Of a DNA stretch of 64,000 bases, positions 24,116-59,599 are shown one piece after another. Source of the DNA: Paralvinella palmiformis (lineage: Eukaryota > Annelida > Polychaeta > Terebellida > Alvinellidae); contig JAODUP010000450.1 in NCBI GenBank assembly GCA_025642065.1, forward strand, positions 147,501 through 211,500, read 5' to 3'. Position 1 is the first letter of the stretch; the number at the start of each line of letters is the position of its first letter. The notes below the pieces were generated by a model. That model had not been told where the DNA came from. It saw only the letters and a list, made by a program, of their open reading frames with translations, and ran no database searches. A program made the position numbers and the translations under genes.

Positions 24116-26439
24116 ATTTGTTGATAGAGTTTTGTTGTTCGTGTTAAGTGGTGGTGTCTGAATATAGTCTACCGGTAGTATAGGTTTAATTACAGAAATG
24201 TCAAAACCACCCCCACCCTGAAAATATATATTTACAAATAAATGTTCAAAATAGGGTCTGATTAGTGTATGATTGTGTCTTCATGTGGTACAATACACTG
24301 CCTCTGTTCCTAACCTCTCCCCATCGCACATGTATTCATTCAGTAGTGTCACAAGTAGGGGAATGCGATTCCCAGAGGGGGTGATTTCCTGGGAAATTGC
24401 AAACCCTGTGGTGTACGATTTCTCCAGGGGTTTGTAATTAACTGCTTCACCGATTCCTGTCATACCTCAACAAACATAACAGTTAATAAGAAGGGGTGAT
24501 TGAAGTTATTGTCTAACCTCGGCACTTTGTCACACCTGGCATTTATTGTCTAGGGACCAATCCCTGGTGTAATATTCCACAAATACTGGTTTCTTGGGTC
24601 TATTCGACCCCCCGGTCTGCTCTAACCTTTGCACTGCATACCTGCAGGATCTACCGGACCACCCCGCAGATCTACAAGAGAGATTAACTTAGCGGATAGG
24701 ACACACTTTAGATGACATATGGCGATATATTATTTCGGATGTCCGGACCAACCCAGTAAATTGTCTTATGTTATCATAATAATAATTTATATTTAATAAA
24801 ACGCCCTTACTAGCAGGAGCCATTCAAAGGCGCTGTATAAGTAATATGTAATATCATAATACCCCAAATAATATATCTGTAAAAACCCTGTAATGATTTA
24901 AAAGATAGCAATTATTTATCTGTGAAAGTGACTTTGAATAGGTGTGTTTTTAGAAGAGATTAAAAATTTCATCAAATATTAGAAGTGTTACAACATTGCT
25001 ACAGAACGTTATGGCTGTATTTGGAATAGTACGGCACCAGAAACAATCCAGCTAATACACCCCCCCCCACACACACACACACACACACACACGCACGCAC
25101 GTACATACACACTTTTTCAATCCAAGCTACTGAGGTTAGTGGTAGGCACCGTGGGGCCTCATTATACAAGGATATTGGTAGCCACTCTAGTTCGTCGCAC
25201 CTGAGGACTAGTTTGACCTATTTAATCAACGCATTATCAACAGGCTTTGCAATTCGCTTTGTAATTCACCAATTATCTACTTCGCGTAGTTTCGGCGATA
25301 TACTAAATATACATCATTGTTATTATTTACCATTGTCATCATCAAACATCAACCACTTCCTTACTCGTCTTACTTAGCGTGATATTCCAGGCACGTAACT
25401 AGACTACAGCCACGGAATGGGTTTATATAACCAATGTACCTTTATTAGCTCACTCACCGTAAGTACTAACACCTATCCCACCCTTTATGATAGCATGGGG
25501 CAGCGTGTTTTCCATTTGCATCAGAATAATAATAATAATATTTTATATAGCGCTTTATTTAACTTAAATTGTTCTAAGGCGCTTTACATTTAAAACATAA
25601 TTAAAACATATTCTGAGCTCATATATGGTACACTTGCATTTTTAAGGCAGCTAGCTGTTTATCCATTTAGTTTTAATGTTACCTTCATATTGCAGTCTTC
25701 GGTAAAATTTTAAGAACTAACCAACAGTTTGGGTTGTGTATACAGTAAGATGCCATGTGCCGTATTTCAAGTCTTGAACGATGTTAAACATTGTTCCAGA
25801 TTTGCTGTCGGGTGCTTGTTTACCGTAGGCCTGCCCAGCCCGTCTAACCAGTTCGAGAATGATGCTGTCGAAACAATTCACAATTGAAAACACACCAAAC
25901 CAGTTACGAGTCGACCACATCGAATGCTTTGTGAAATCGTCTGCCAACCTGCGCCGTTATTACTCCAGTGTGGGCACGCACATATCTAGCCTACTCGTTT
26001 TTCGCGTCTTCCTATCTAAGTCAACAGCAAGTTTTCGCGTCTAAAAATAACGAGGTTTGGTTCACGCACTAAACCTACTGGGTTTTTTCTTCTTTATGTG
26101 GGCCACACAAGTTATAGCCACAGGTTTTCCCCACAGACCAAACTCTGTCTAGACATCCGACTTGTTTGATGGTGTCACTGCAAGAGCGAAAACATCGTCT
26201 CTGATCGACTTAAAAAGATTACCAACTAACACAGCTGCAGAAGAAGAAAAACATGCAATTTTTTTATGGAAAGGCTAAATTTTGATGATATATTTGCGGT
26301 AACACCCCCCCCCCCCGTTATCGCTCTGGTTTGTACTATCAGAAGGCATTTGACATGGTAATATATATTAGATCAGTTACGGACTCGCTCGTCGTTATAT
26401 CTAGATAAATACATACCATTATCACTATGACCGGTACAG
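24116..26439. other. Intergenic region with two GGCGCT repeat fragments
   Basis: No gene is supported. Two short dispersed-repeat-like pieces, 24,775-24,845 and 25,528-25,592, both start with (AAT)n followed by TTTATAT and end in a GGCGCT-centred motif (TCAAAGGCGCTGTATAAG; TCTAAGGCGCTTTACATT). This is the usual look of a common invertebrate dispersed repeat. There are C-rich and CA runs at 25,060-25,110 and a C9 run at about 26,306. Confidence 0.45.
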
Positions 26440-26660
26440 GTATGGTTGTGAGTGAGTGAGTCAGTCAGTCAGTCAGTCAATGGGCCAGTCAGTGGGCCAG
26501 TCAGTGGGTCAATCAGTGAGTTAGTAAGTGAGTGAGAATTTTTTTATAATGTAAATGTTCATTTCACTTGATGCCTAACTAATCAAGGGTCTCTACGTAC
26601 TAGGAAAATTAGATGATCACACTGAAACCTTCTATTGGCGGATGAAACATCCCTTAAAAA
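26440..26660 (-). repeat. Simple-repeat tail and possible truncated SINE, family C
   Basis: GTGAGTGAGTCAGTCAGTCAG, interrupted by GGGCCAGTCAGT units, is followed by a segment containing GGATGAAACATCCCTT. A similar arrangement of (GTCA)n plus GAATGAAACATCC occurs next to the tRNA-like head at 28.7 kb, so this may be a 5'-truncated relative. The head is absent here. Confidence 0.4.
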
Positions 26661-27568
26661 CTATTAGTTCTGTTCTCGAAGAACATCGCACGGTAATGTA
26701 TTTTGAGCATCCATTCGGTGAGTATGCCAGTGCCATATAACTTTCCCACCCGCCCACGACGTTGTGAGTCGAGAAAATTAATCTTTGGAGAAAGTATGCC
26801 ACTGGGGTGGAGGAATGAGTACTGACACGCCACCCTCCGTCACAAGTGACACACCCATTACCACTGACTTGTGTAGAAATATAAAATAAGTGTCGATATT
26901 TAGGAGTTGAACTGCGTATGAAGGTGAAGCAAGTATCACCCGTTCATTCTCATATTCTTCTCCCCCCCCTCCCCCCACCGCCTCGTATCGTCCACATAAA
27001 CCTAACCCAATGTATGAAATGTGTTATTGTCAAAGCGCACACGGTAGGTTTATTGGGCCAACCAGAGTCTGAGAAATAGACCAACTCGTAATTGAACCAC
27101 TGTGCTAGACGGTTATAGCCGATGACGTCATCAGTTCGTGCACAAATGCGCACGACGTTGAGTAGTGAAGTAACAGCTATAGGTGCTTGTAGCTGAGCAT
27201 CCAAAATGTGCGAAAATGGGAAATGGTACAAATTTGGGGGAGTATTTTTATGCACACGTTGGATTAAATAATCCGAATGAGCTCCAAAGGTAATGAGGCA
27301 AGGTGCGAAATGAAACACTCTTCAGACCCAGCCAGGTCAGATCAGAACCCCAGCAATAGAACTCTCTGGCTAACCGCGCTATCAGTTCGGCTTTGTATAC
27401 AGCACCAACAGCGAATTGGCGAGTCCTTTGGCTGGGACTGTAATCAGACAATCGGATGAAAGATTCAGTAGGCATAGACTTGGATTCTAATCCAGGTCTG
27501 GAGTTACTCATTGCAACGCCCTGTACCAACTACACAGTGGGCGTCCCCTTGAGGAGACCAATAGCTAT
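26661..27568. other. Intergenic, possible worn repeats
   Basis: A stretch at about 26,762-26,800 (GAGTCGAGAAAATTAATCTT and GGAGAAAG) recalls part of the family B SINE body and may be a decayed copy. The 27,050-27,500 part has tRNA-like text (CTGGCTAACCGCGCTATCAG) but no partner copy. No gene is supported. Confidence 0.35.
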
Positions 27569-27581
27569 TGTATGATCAATT

Positions 27582-27934
27582 GTATTTCGGTGAGAATCCC
27601 CAGGTTGTCGCTTATTCGGCACAGCCTCTATGTTGGAGTGGTTTAGAAAACTTCTGCCCCACCACTCACAGGGGAGCAGTACGGAAAGATGGAGCTGAAA
27701 TACCCTGAGGTTGGTCACTGCCAGAGTGTTTTACGTCCTCAGGGGTCTTTAACGTCCCCCTTTATTTTAAATAATTCAGTGGAGACGGCAGCGCCATTTA
27801 ACGTGGTCAGCCAGACACGATGTAGTGAGGCGAGAAATTAATCTCCGAAAAAGTTTCGACCTTTTGCTGGGATCTAACCTGTGACCCTTGGCACCAAGTG
27901 CCGGGTGCTTGACCGCTAGGCCATCGGAGCTCAC
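27582..27934 (-). mobile_element. tRNA-derived SINE, family B, copy 1, with 13-bp target-site duplication
   Basis: Reading the minus strand from 27,934: GTGAGCTCCGATGGCCTAGC (A-box TGGCCTAGCGGT), then GGTCACAGGTTAGATCCC (B-box), then a body with GGCTGACCACGTTAAATGGC and AACACTCTGGCAGTGACCAA, ending near ATTCTCACCGAAATAC. Perfect 13-bp repeats TGTATGATCAATT flank it at 27,569-27,581 and 27,935-27,947. The copy at 40,534 matches over the full length. The element is about 353 bp. Confidence 0.93.
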
Positions 27935-28445
27935 TGTATGATCAATTATTTGTGCTATCACCCTATATACGTACTATAAGCATTATATATATATATATAT
28001 ATACATATACATATGCGTGCGTGTTGTCATTTCTCAAACAACTCGGTTGCCATAGCAGTATGAAGGTACTGTTAGAGATTACGGGTTAAACCATTTTAAT
28101 TAGCGTTAAACATTTCCCTACGAACGAGCTTTTCACGTTATCAGCTGTAGAATAATAATAATATGAATATGAATACGAATATGTAAAACAACAGGACATT
28201 CTTTGATATTTACAACATTAGTTGGCCTACAAGGCTTTGGTGTGAAATTAAATATTTTCCAGTTAGATATGTCAACCTTGAGTTAGTTTTTTTCTTTTCT
28301 TCTTTCACAAAAGACGAAACTCAGACAGCGGCGCGAGGTCGTCAATCGTACAAGGATTAATAGCTAATGGCCTTCAAATATTAGCTGTATACAGACACCC
28401 CTAGATGGCAGCACTGAGACCAATGCTCGCACTGAATGGAATATG

Positions 28446-28601
28446 AGTGAGTGAGTGAGTCAGTCAGTCAGTCAGTCAGTCAGTCAGTCAGTCAGTCAGT
28501 CAGTCAGTCAGTCAGTCAGTCAGTCAGTCAGTCAGTCAGTCAGTCAGTCAGTCAGTCAGTCAGTCAGTATGTCAGTCAGTCAGTCAGTCAGTCAGTCAGT
28601 G
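28446..28601. repeat. (GTCA)n microsatellite
   Basis: GTGAGTGAGTGA leads into about 140 bp of GTCA tetranucleotide with a single TATG interruption at about 28,567. It abuts the tRNA-headed element at 28.6-28.77 kb, so it may be that element's 3' tail. Confidence 0.95.
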
Positions 28602-28770
28602 AGCAGCGTCGGTGTCACCTAAAACAGACAGAAGATGAGATTATCCGTCTGAAGTTTTTTATGTGTGAATGAAACATCCTATAAAACACCCCAAAATACA
28701 GGGATTCGACCCCACAACCTGGAGGACCTCTGCACTGCAGTGCGCTACCAGCTGTACCACGGAAGCACTC
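28602..28770 (-). repeat. tRNA-derived SINE, family C, with simple-repeat tail
   Basis: Minus strand from about 28,770: GAGTGCTTCCGTGGTACAGC, TGGTAGCGC (A-box TGGTACAGCTGGTAGC), then GTGGGGTCGAATCCCTG (a good B-box), body with GGATGTTTCATTC, then the (TGAC)n array. It lacks a tRNA acceptor-stem pairing, so I call it a SINE and not a tRNA gene. Confidence 0.65.
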
Positions 28771-29987
28771 GACGTACTCGAATACCGGCCTGTTGGTTAT
28801 TAGCTGTGACTGGTCGGCTTGGTGAGACTGGCCAAATGTCTACTGTTGGTCATGGTCAACCCACAAACAGTTTTTACGAACCCGACGGAAGAGATATGTT
28901 GACCTTCAAGACAGGTTATAGGGAGTAGCCAGACCAACTGTGTACCTCTATGGAGTAGACCGTGACCGACGTTGATGACACACCAATATCGGACACGAAT
29001 CAGTGACCGGGGATTGACTCAAAATCCTCAACAGTCTGAACTGGATTTTAAAAGATTACCACAATTAGCTTCCTCTACTAGTGAACACACGACTTACTAG
29101 AAATGCAACCCGTTACTCATCTTTGCTTTCCTCTTGCTTCTAGCGGTTTGTGCGTGCACGTATGTGCATGCATGCCTACTTACTTTTTGTACACCCACGC
29201 ACATACTTACACACATATGCGTATGTGAGTGCACGTGTGGAGAAGTAATAAATTAGAGAGAGAGTATTACTAAGTCTTTCTTTGTTGTAATATGAATTTA
29301 AAACAAATTCCACAAAGTGAAGTTACGGTTATACGTTACTGAATCATGTATGAATAATATATAGCTAGTTGTTTACATACCGTAGCCATTAAGTAGCCAG
29401 AGCCAAGAGACTAAGTATTCAAGTCTATTTCTAGGAAAGTATCACCCTTTTTTGTGGCTATGCCTCATGTAAATATCGTTATGATAAACATCCATACGCC
29501 AGTTCCCATAAATAAACAGAACGGGGACAGCTCACACACACACACACACGCACACACAACGAAAGAGACACAGAGAGAGAGAGAGAGAGAGACACACACA
29601 CACACACATACACAGAGAGAGAGAGAGAGAGATCATCGAACTCGGTAAAGAAAATGACCTCTTGCAGTTAACCATGAAGACTTTCAGTCGGTTCTTATGA
29701 CTTTTTGTTCTTAAAGATTTAACAACACAGACACATTCCAGCACGTATATATTTAAGCACAAGTAACGGCATAATACATGCACATACAAACTGGGAGACA
29801 GACATACAGATAAATACACACGCGCGCGCACGCACGCACGCAATTGCCTTAGCCTAGAAACTGGTCAAAGCTGTTATTTGTGGCTGACTGATGACTCCAT
29901 GGGCAAACGTCCAACAAACACGGGTATGAGTAGGATCCGAAACCAAACAAATAGATGTTTAAAGCGCGATGCATTAACTATTGGGCC

Positions 29988-30026
<39 letters not shown>

Positions 30027-30337
30027 CCGGTGATCGACCCAGAAAATAACCTTTCACAGTTAATTAACCATGAAAGCTTTCACGGTCTTCGTGTCCTTTT
30101 ATAATATAACTTGTTTCTTCAATATTTACCTTTGCCATTTAAATGTCGTTTCAGTAACCCACTTTCTAGTATATTATAATGTACACTTTAATATCCTGTT
30201 TTATTTATGTGTATATGCCATTTAATTTAGTCTTTTTAAGTAGTTCCTCAGCCATATACATATGAAGCTAAAAGCATTCGCTTAACACTATTTATTCCTT
30301 TAAATTGTAGGTGTGTTTAAAAGTGTGGGTGCTTGCC

Positions 30338-30377
<40 letters not shown>

Positions 30378-30830
30378 CGGTGTTTATTTTTTACAGACAC
30401 GTTTTATATAAAAACTTACAATTATTTTAAGCGTTCTTAAGTCATTAAAATAGCCATTAAGTAGAGCTCTGTATAATAAACCAAGTTTAGACTTAAACTA
30501 TTTAATCAATCGTACGTATACATCTGGTCTATATCGTTATATTTCGCAATAATGCAATCTGTTACGATTCTGGCATCTTCTCGAGAAGCTTTGGGGACAT
30601 AATAGAGCCACACATAAAAATTTGATATTCACTAGTTGAATTATGAATTCAGAGTTTTTCAGATGGAGATACTGCTAATAGTGTCAGGCACATCGGCAGA
30701 ATACCATGTGGTGTCGCGATAATGACATTTCGTGTTTTACAAGCTTTCGTGGAACACACTAGAAGTCGAGCCATGTTTCGTGTAAAAAAATTATTGTTCT
30801 TTCTCGAATGACACAACGATGTAAACCGGT
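28771..30830. other. Intergenic, simple repeats only
   Basis: CA and GA microsatellites at about 29,532-29,632, GA at about 29,990-30,023, CG/CA-rich text at 29,818-29,842, and (TA)n at about 30,341-30,374. Open frames here are translations of these repeats. I see no gene. Confidence 0.6.
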
Positions 30831-31459
30831 TTTAGACCAGTCTATAATACGGCCGGCTTAATTGGTAGACTTTTAGCGCAGTGTGTCGCCCCCAAAAAAC
30901 CCAGCAACAACCCCGTCTTCATTGAACCAGTTTTTCAGCGATCCGCGGCAAGCTTTTGCTGCAGTTGACAAGCCAACGAATCATCGCAGATAAACGATGA
31001 CCTAATAAACACCACACTGACGTAGATATGCCGATCGGGTCGCTGTGAGAATCGTGTCGAACGTTCTAGAATCCCTGGCCGCTTCCTGTGGTGGTTTTCG
31101 GTTTATCGAAAGAATTTTTATTATATAACGCACGCCGCCCGTACGACAATTGCTTGGCCAAGCAGAACGAATTCTAGAAATTTCGTGTGCATGTTTCTAA
31201 CATAGTTTGCCGCTGTCAGTAGGACGCTGCACTATCTCTCGCCGTCAACCCCTCACCTTTTGTGGTCTGGTTGTCAGTGCCGTCTAGATTTCTGCGACTT
31301 GTTTCTCTGTTCGTCGCGGCATAAGGTAGTGAGCGCGGTCTCTGAGCTGCTCTCAGACATATAGGCAGGCAAGCAGGCAGACAGGCAGCAGTGCAGGCAG
31401 ACGGTAACATAGAAAGACGGACGACCGGGTGATCGACAGCGATTAAGCGCAGGGGAAAG
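30830..31459 (+). promoter_or_regulatory. CpG-rich candidate promoter and non-coding first exon of the lectin/ShKT gene
   Basis: CpG dinucleotides become frequent from about 30,830 to 31,900, in contrast to the CpG-poor introns. A TATA-like TTATATAACG lies at 31,121-31,130. A strong donor, AAAG|GTAAGA at 31,460, pairs with an acceptor CTTGCACAG at 31,789, suggesting an untranslated first exon ending at 31,459. The AGGC-rich tract at about 31,362-31,400 would be in the leader. The start site itself is not determined; this is inference from signals. Confidence 0.4.
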
Positions 31460-31789
31460 GTAAGACATCCGTCGACCAAATAGAATATTTGCTTCATTCT
31501 TCCAAAATGCTGCCGGCCGGGTTTCTTTATTCGTGGATAGCTCGGAAACGAATACCACGTCACAGTAACTGAACACCAGCCATCCTCTCACCGCGGCTCG
31601 TCCGGGCTCTGACGAGACTGGACCAATGAAATGCCATTAAAACGACCGGCTGCCATGCGATGTTCTGTGAAAGGTAGCGCCGTGAACCATTAGTTAAAGG
31701 ACCAGATTCGGTTAGGGGTCCGGGACATGATGCACGATTGCCATTTCTAGCTCCGTTGAAGCTGAATTTCCCCGCTTTTTCTTGCACAG

Positions 31790-54997
<23,208 letters not shown>

Positions 54998-56032
54998 GAA
55001 TGATCCGGTTTTTGACTTCACATGGTATGTTGTACACCCCTCGTCTTCGTACAGACATCTCATTCAACGGATCGGTTTGTCGGCGAAACTGCAACTTTTT
55101 ATTGCATTTGTAGAATGTAATTATCTACGTCGTAGTCCATGTTTTAACTGTCAATATATTGATTATAATATTGATGTGCAACGGTTGACGTAGAACGTTT
55201 TCATTGTTTTCGTTATCTGAATATTTGTTGTTTTTCTCTGATTGCCTGTAGTGTTCAGATGAGAATTTCAATGTGTATATATAACTTGAAAACAGTCGGA
55301 AGTAATTGCAAGATGAATGATGGAACATTTCATATTCTATCAGTGTATGATAGGATCGATTTAAAGCAGCGTCTCACCTAACTCAAGCTTGCTATATAAA
55401 CAACTTTGCACCGGGAGTTATGTATTAGTTGTTATTTTTGAGCTGCTTGCCATTTACACTCGTTGCAAGACTGCAATATGGCAGGAACTATTATTCATCA
55501 AAACTGCGTCATGCAATTGAATACTTCGTCAGATAGAACTCACATTCTGTGACAGTATTATGGTGTGCGAATAAAGTTCAGGTCGTCATTTATTAAAAGG
55601 TATTTAGAACTCGCATCTAGCATTATTAATAAAATTCATCTTCATCACAGGCTGTTAAGAATTCTTAAGGTATCTCAGATATTAATACTCACGAAGTTGT
55701 GATTTGTTGCACATTTATAATTTAGCCATTTCGGTACGTTTTAATAAAATATGTGTTTGTTTGTGAGGTGACCGTTTTCCAGTTATTATTATCTATTACA
55801 TGCATATCGTGCTTGCTTGTGTTACTGATATATGTTGCAGCGTACCATAACATGTGTACTATAGTCTTTAACCTGACGTAAGCTAGTTTGTTGCCGTGCC
55901 ACATCATTTTGCCATTGTGTCACATACCTTTCTTGGATGTCTTTATCCGCCGTGTAATCCTTGATGCACTACATCTGTCTTTCCTGTTATCATAAACAGC
56001 TTGTTTTTGTTCGATATGAGGACTTGAATAAA
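54998..56032 (+). other. 3'UTR of the lectin/ShKT gene with candidate poly(A) signals
   Basis: Non-coding after the stop. AATAAA occurs at 55,570-55,575 and at 56,027-56,032; the latter sits in GACTTGAATAAATAAGACAT, which is preserved in the downstream duplicate at 58,753-58,772. That conservation favours it as a functional signal. Confidence 0.55.
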
Positions 56033-58240
56033 TAAGACATTCGTTTATTATTCTCAGGATATAAAATGTGTTCTTGTTCTGGTGAAAACTGGTGTTTAAA
56101 CCAAATTCAGTTAAGTGTAGGAAACATATTAATAAAAGCTTAAAACGTCATATGATACAGCACAAACATCGCAAAACATTCTACTCCCGAAAGAAAACAA
56201 AAGGAATGACTTAATTCACTATGTTTTGACTTTATTCAGATAACTTAATTATCACCGTTTAGTATTTTCTCTTTATCATCCATCCAATTCTGACAATTTG
56301 GCTTTCATTTAACTAGTTTAAGTGCTAAAAACGTTATCTTGTAAACAAATATCGCTTTTCTTTAAAACAAAATCGACTCTGCATTTTCATAACTTTTATA
56401 AGGCACCGACAAATAGATGCCAATCAGCTAATTTTTAAACATTATATCGACATACATTTCACTGTTTCTAGGGTTCATTTCACACCACATTGTCTTTATA
56501 TGAAAACTATATTGATGGTAACGTTTCGCTTGTAAATTTCCTTTTGTCTTTAAGATTTTGAAGCAGAAGTAAATTAGACCATCAACATATATAATTACCT
56601 GTATTGAATTGAAAATCCTGTGCTAGAACCCTGTACATGGTCAGGACAAGAGGGGCTCATTATTGAAACCAATCAGGAACAAAATAATTATATTTCGAGA
56701 CTGGCACTAAAGCCATTACTAAAAGCAGCCAGGACACATAAATACTATGTTCTTCTGTGTATTACGCATCTTAGCATGTATTACGCTTTTTTTTTTAAAT
56801 TAATTGTTAGCTACTTTCAACTGTAGATCATGATGTTCCTTGCTGTTTGATGCACCCATACCATAATGTTAATCAGAAATATAGTGTGATCTTACTCTTT
56901 GTCGCTAGTATGTAAGTGGTGTCTAAAACTTGGCTGTAGAAATGCCAGTGTCTTGTATTTACTGTATCCGTCTCTAATGATTACTTATCAATAATATTTC
57001 AAGAAGCACCTTGCTAGAGTCGTGTAAAAATTATTCATTAGTGCGTCTCGCGCAGCTCTCTGTCCTTGTTTTGTAAATGACATAAGAGGGTGCGCTCCCA
57101 CAGCAAAATTCCATTTTGCTCGTAATACTGGATTTGTTTTCTCTTAAATATAATTAGCTTTGAGTGTTTGGAATATTTGCCTTTGAAGAAACCAGTTCCA
57201 TGCACCAACATCTTTTTTCAGTATGAATTAAATTAACCAAACCCGAAATGCATTTAATAAATCACTTAAATGATGTATGTTGACTCAAAGTGTCATTTTG
57301 TCTTAATTTAATTTGAATAACGTCGATTATAGCCATTCTCAATCTTATAATGAGCTTGATCACAGGCAGCGAAGAAATTCAATAAACAAGCTAGAACGTA
57401 AAACATATTAGACAAGACGTTGGGTTAATTACGCTTATCGTAATATTGTCTTAACTTATTATAATTCAAGTATCTCAGTTTAAGTAATACAGAATTTTCA
57501 AATAAAATTCAAAGTGCTTATTTATGTGTAAATTACAATCAACAGTGACAGTCTTCAACATCGCAATGGAAGTCGCGATAACATTTCTTATTTTACCTGG
57601 TAAAAATATTTACTCCAAGTAAACAAACGTTCTTATTAAGTAAACAAACGCAATTATTTTCAAAACGCCTTTGAGGAAAATAAACAAAATATACGAAAAA
57701 CTTGGTCTATCCTAAGAAAGGCTATGGGCAAACTCAATAACAAAACAAGCTTTCCTCAAACATTTTAAATAAACGGAACCTTAATTATTGAAAAATGTCA
57801 GACTGTGGAAGGTTTTAATAATGATTTTTCTAAAATTGGCATTCAGATCAATCAAAACGTGCCTCAGTCAAATAAACATTTTACAGAATATATGCCCAGA
57901 CGTAACATGTGCAGCATGTTTCTTGATCCAGTGGTGCCATCTGACGTTCTTTTAACTACCTATAGTTTGAAACCGAAACTAAGCCAGGGTTATAGAAAAT
58001 ATATCAGTAGTTATAATAACTAGCTGTTATGTTTTTGCGATAGCCTCTAAACATTAATTTTATTTGTCCAAGTCGCTGATAATAATTGCCTTTTCGCAAA
58101 TAATAACTAATGTTACTTTCAACCAGTTATCATTTATAATATTAACTTTTTATTCCATTGGCTACAATAACTATTATTCCAAATGTCTTACTAAAAAATA
58201 AAAGGTTTAATAATCTTACTAAAATAAAAGAATTAACATA
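56033..58240. other. Spacer between the two terminal-exon copies
   Basis: To about 56,540 the sequence still pairs with 58,770-59,240 of the duplicate. From there to about 58,240 I see AT-rich single-copy-looking sequence. The small frame 57,805-58,023 has no family resemblance. Confidence 0.5.
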
Positions 58241-59240
58241 ATAAAATTTAACATTTATTCCATAATTCAGGTGTTACTCCCAGATTGCTTTGAAATAAAG
58301 AAAGGTGACTGGATCGGATTCAGTTCAAGAAGAGGGAATGCGCCACTTGATTACCGTTCTGACACTGACATTCTGTGACAGTATTATGGTGTGTTTTGGT
58401 TGTCACTTGTTGAACATTTTGTTTTATATTTATAATTAATCAATATCGGTATACTTTTATGAAGTTTGTGCCCAATTCTGAGTTGGCTGTTTTGCAGTTG
58501 AGCTTTTTTTTAATTATAATTGTTTTTAAACTCATGCATGTTTTGTTTGCTTATATTACTGGCATATATAGTGTAGGGTGTCGTAACAGGTGTACTGTAG
58601 TTTTTAATCTGATGTTAGTTAGTTTATTATCATGCCACACATTGTTCTATTGTATCACATACCTTTCTCGAATGTATTTTTCTGTTTAATGTTTAATGCA
58701 CTAGATAAGTCTTTCATCCTATAATAAACATATTAGTTTTGTTCAATATAATGACTTGAATAAATAAGACATTCGAATAATATTCTCAATATTTATTATT
58801 GAGAAGTTGGTGTTTAAAATCATTAATTCAATATTATACAAGTTATTAGTATAAGCCTAAAATCATTCAATACAGCATAAACATTGCAAGACTTTTAAAT
58901 CTGAACAACTTATTCCACTCAGTGAAGAAAAGAAATGAGAGATTCCATTATGTTTTCAATTTACGTATACAACTTAGTTATAAACGTATAGAGGAAACGC
59001 TATTGTTTTGTCCATTTAAATGGCTTAAATACGAAATCAGATACTTGGTAAAACGAATTTGTACAGTTTTCCTGAATTATTGATAAAACCAACGAATAGA
59101 CATAAATCAGATACCTTTGTATACATCAAACTATTAGACCTCTTATAAACAAACACCAGTTGTTTGATTACTTAGTTTCATTTCGCAGCAAAATGTCTTT
59201 ATATACAAGCTATATAGATATTAAAATAAGCATGAAGATA
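58241..59240 (+). repeat. Duplicated 3' end segment of the lectin/ShKT gene
   Basis: Besides the exon copy, the following text pairs with the 3'UTR of the first copy in the same order: GACAGTATTATGGTGTG; GTGTACT.TAGT.TTTAA; TGTCACATACCTTTCT-like; ACTTGAATAAATAAGACATTCG; and a match continuing to GTCTTTATAT (56,499 and 59,199). A tandem duplication of about 1.8 kb with later deletion in copy 2 explains this. Confidence 0.78.
58271..58378 (+). pseudogene. Duplicate of the terminal exon (short form)
   Basis: Acceptor CATAATTCAG at 58,270, then 35 open codons and TGA. It starts VLLPDCFEIKKGDWIGFSSR and ends NAPLDYRSDTDIL; by eye 15 of 34 residues match the start of exon 20 with no gaps. Phase 0 is preserved, so it could splice to exon 19 as an alternative end. 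After the matching part it joins directly to text equivalent to 55,549 (ATTCTGTGACAGTATTATGG), so the rest of the exon is deleted. It could be a relic or an alternative last exon; I cannot decide from sequence alone. Confidence 0.75.
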
Positions 59241-59396
59241 AAATAAAAAGATTTACTTAGAAGCTTTGCAATCATGAAATTACTGGTTTTATGTGTTAAA
59301 AGGTTTGATTTTAACGAAACAGGAGAATATTTCGATAAAATGTTGCCGCCTTAGTTTCATGTGTTAATTCTGGATGGAAATCAATTGGAATCAACG

Positions 59397-59430
<34 letters not shown>
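59397..59430. repeat. (TA)n microsatellite
   Basis: Short TA run between the duplicate and the virus-like element. Confidence 0.9.
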
Positions 59431-59433
<3 letters not shown>

Positions 59434-59599
59434 GTTTTATCAGTATGGTCAGATTAGTATTTATTTTATTGTCTGCATTTATTTTATGCATATTTAGTTT
59501 TTTCATAAGCTAAATTTTTCATAGATTAAGTACTGCATAAATAGCTTACTTTATTGGCGGTTCTGGACCAGAGATGCATCTCGCAATATGAACCCCGAA

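Noticed and set aside
57805..58023. 72-codon plus-strand frame upstream of the duplicate exon
   Set aside because: No acceptor or phase that would join it to the gene, no family resemblance, AT-rich.
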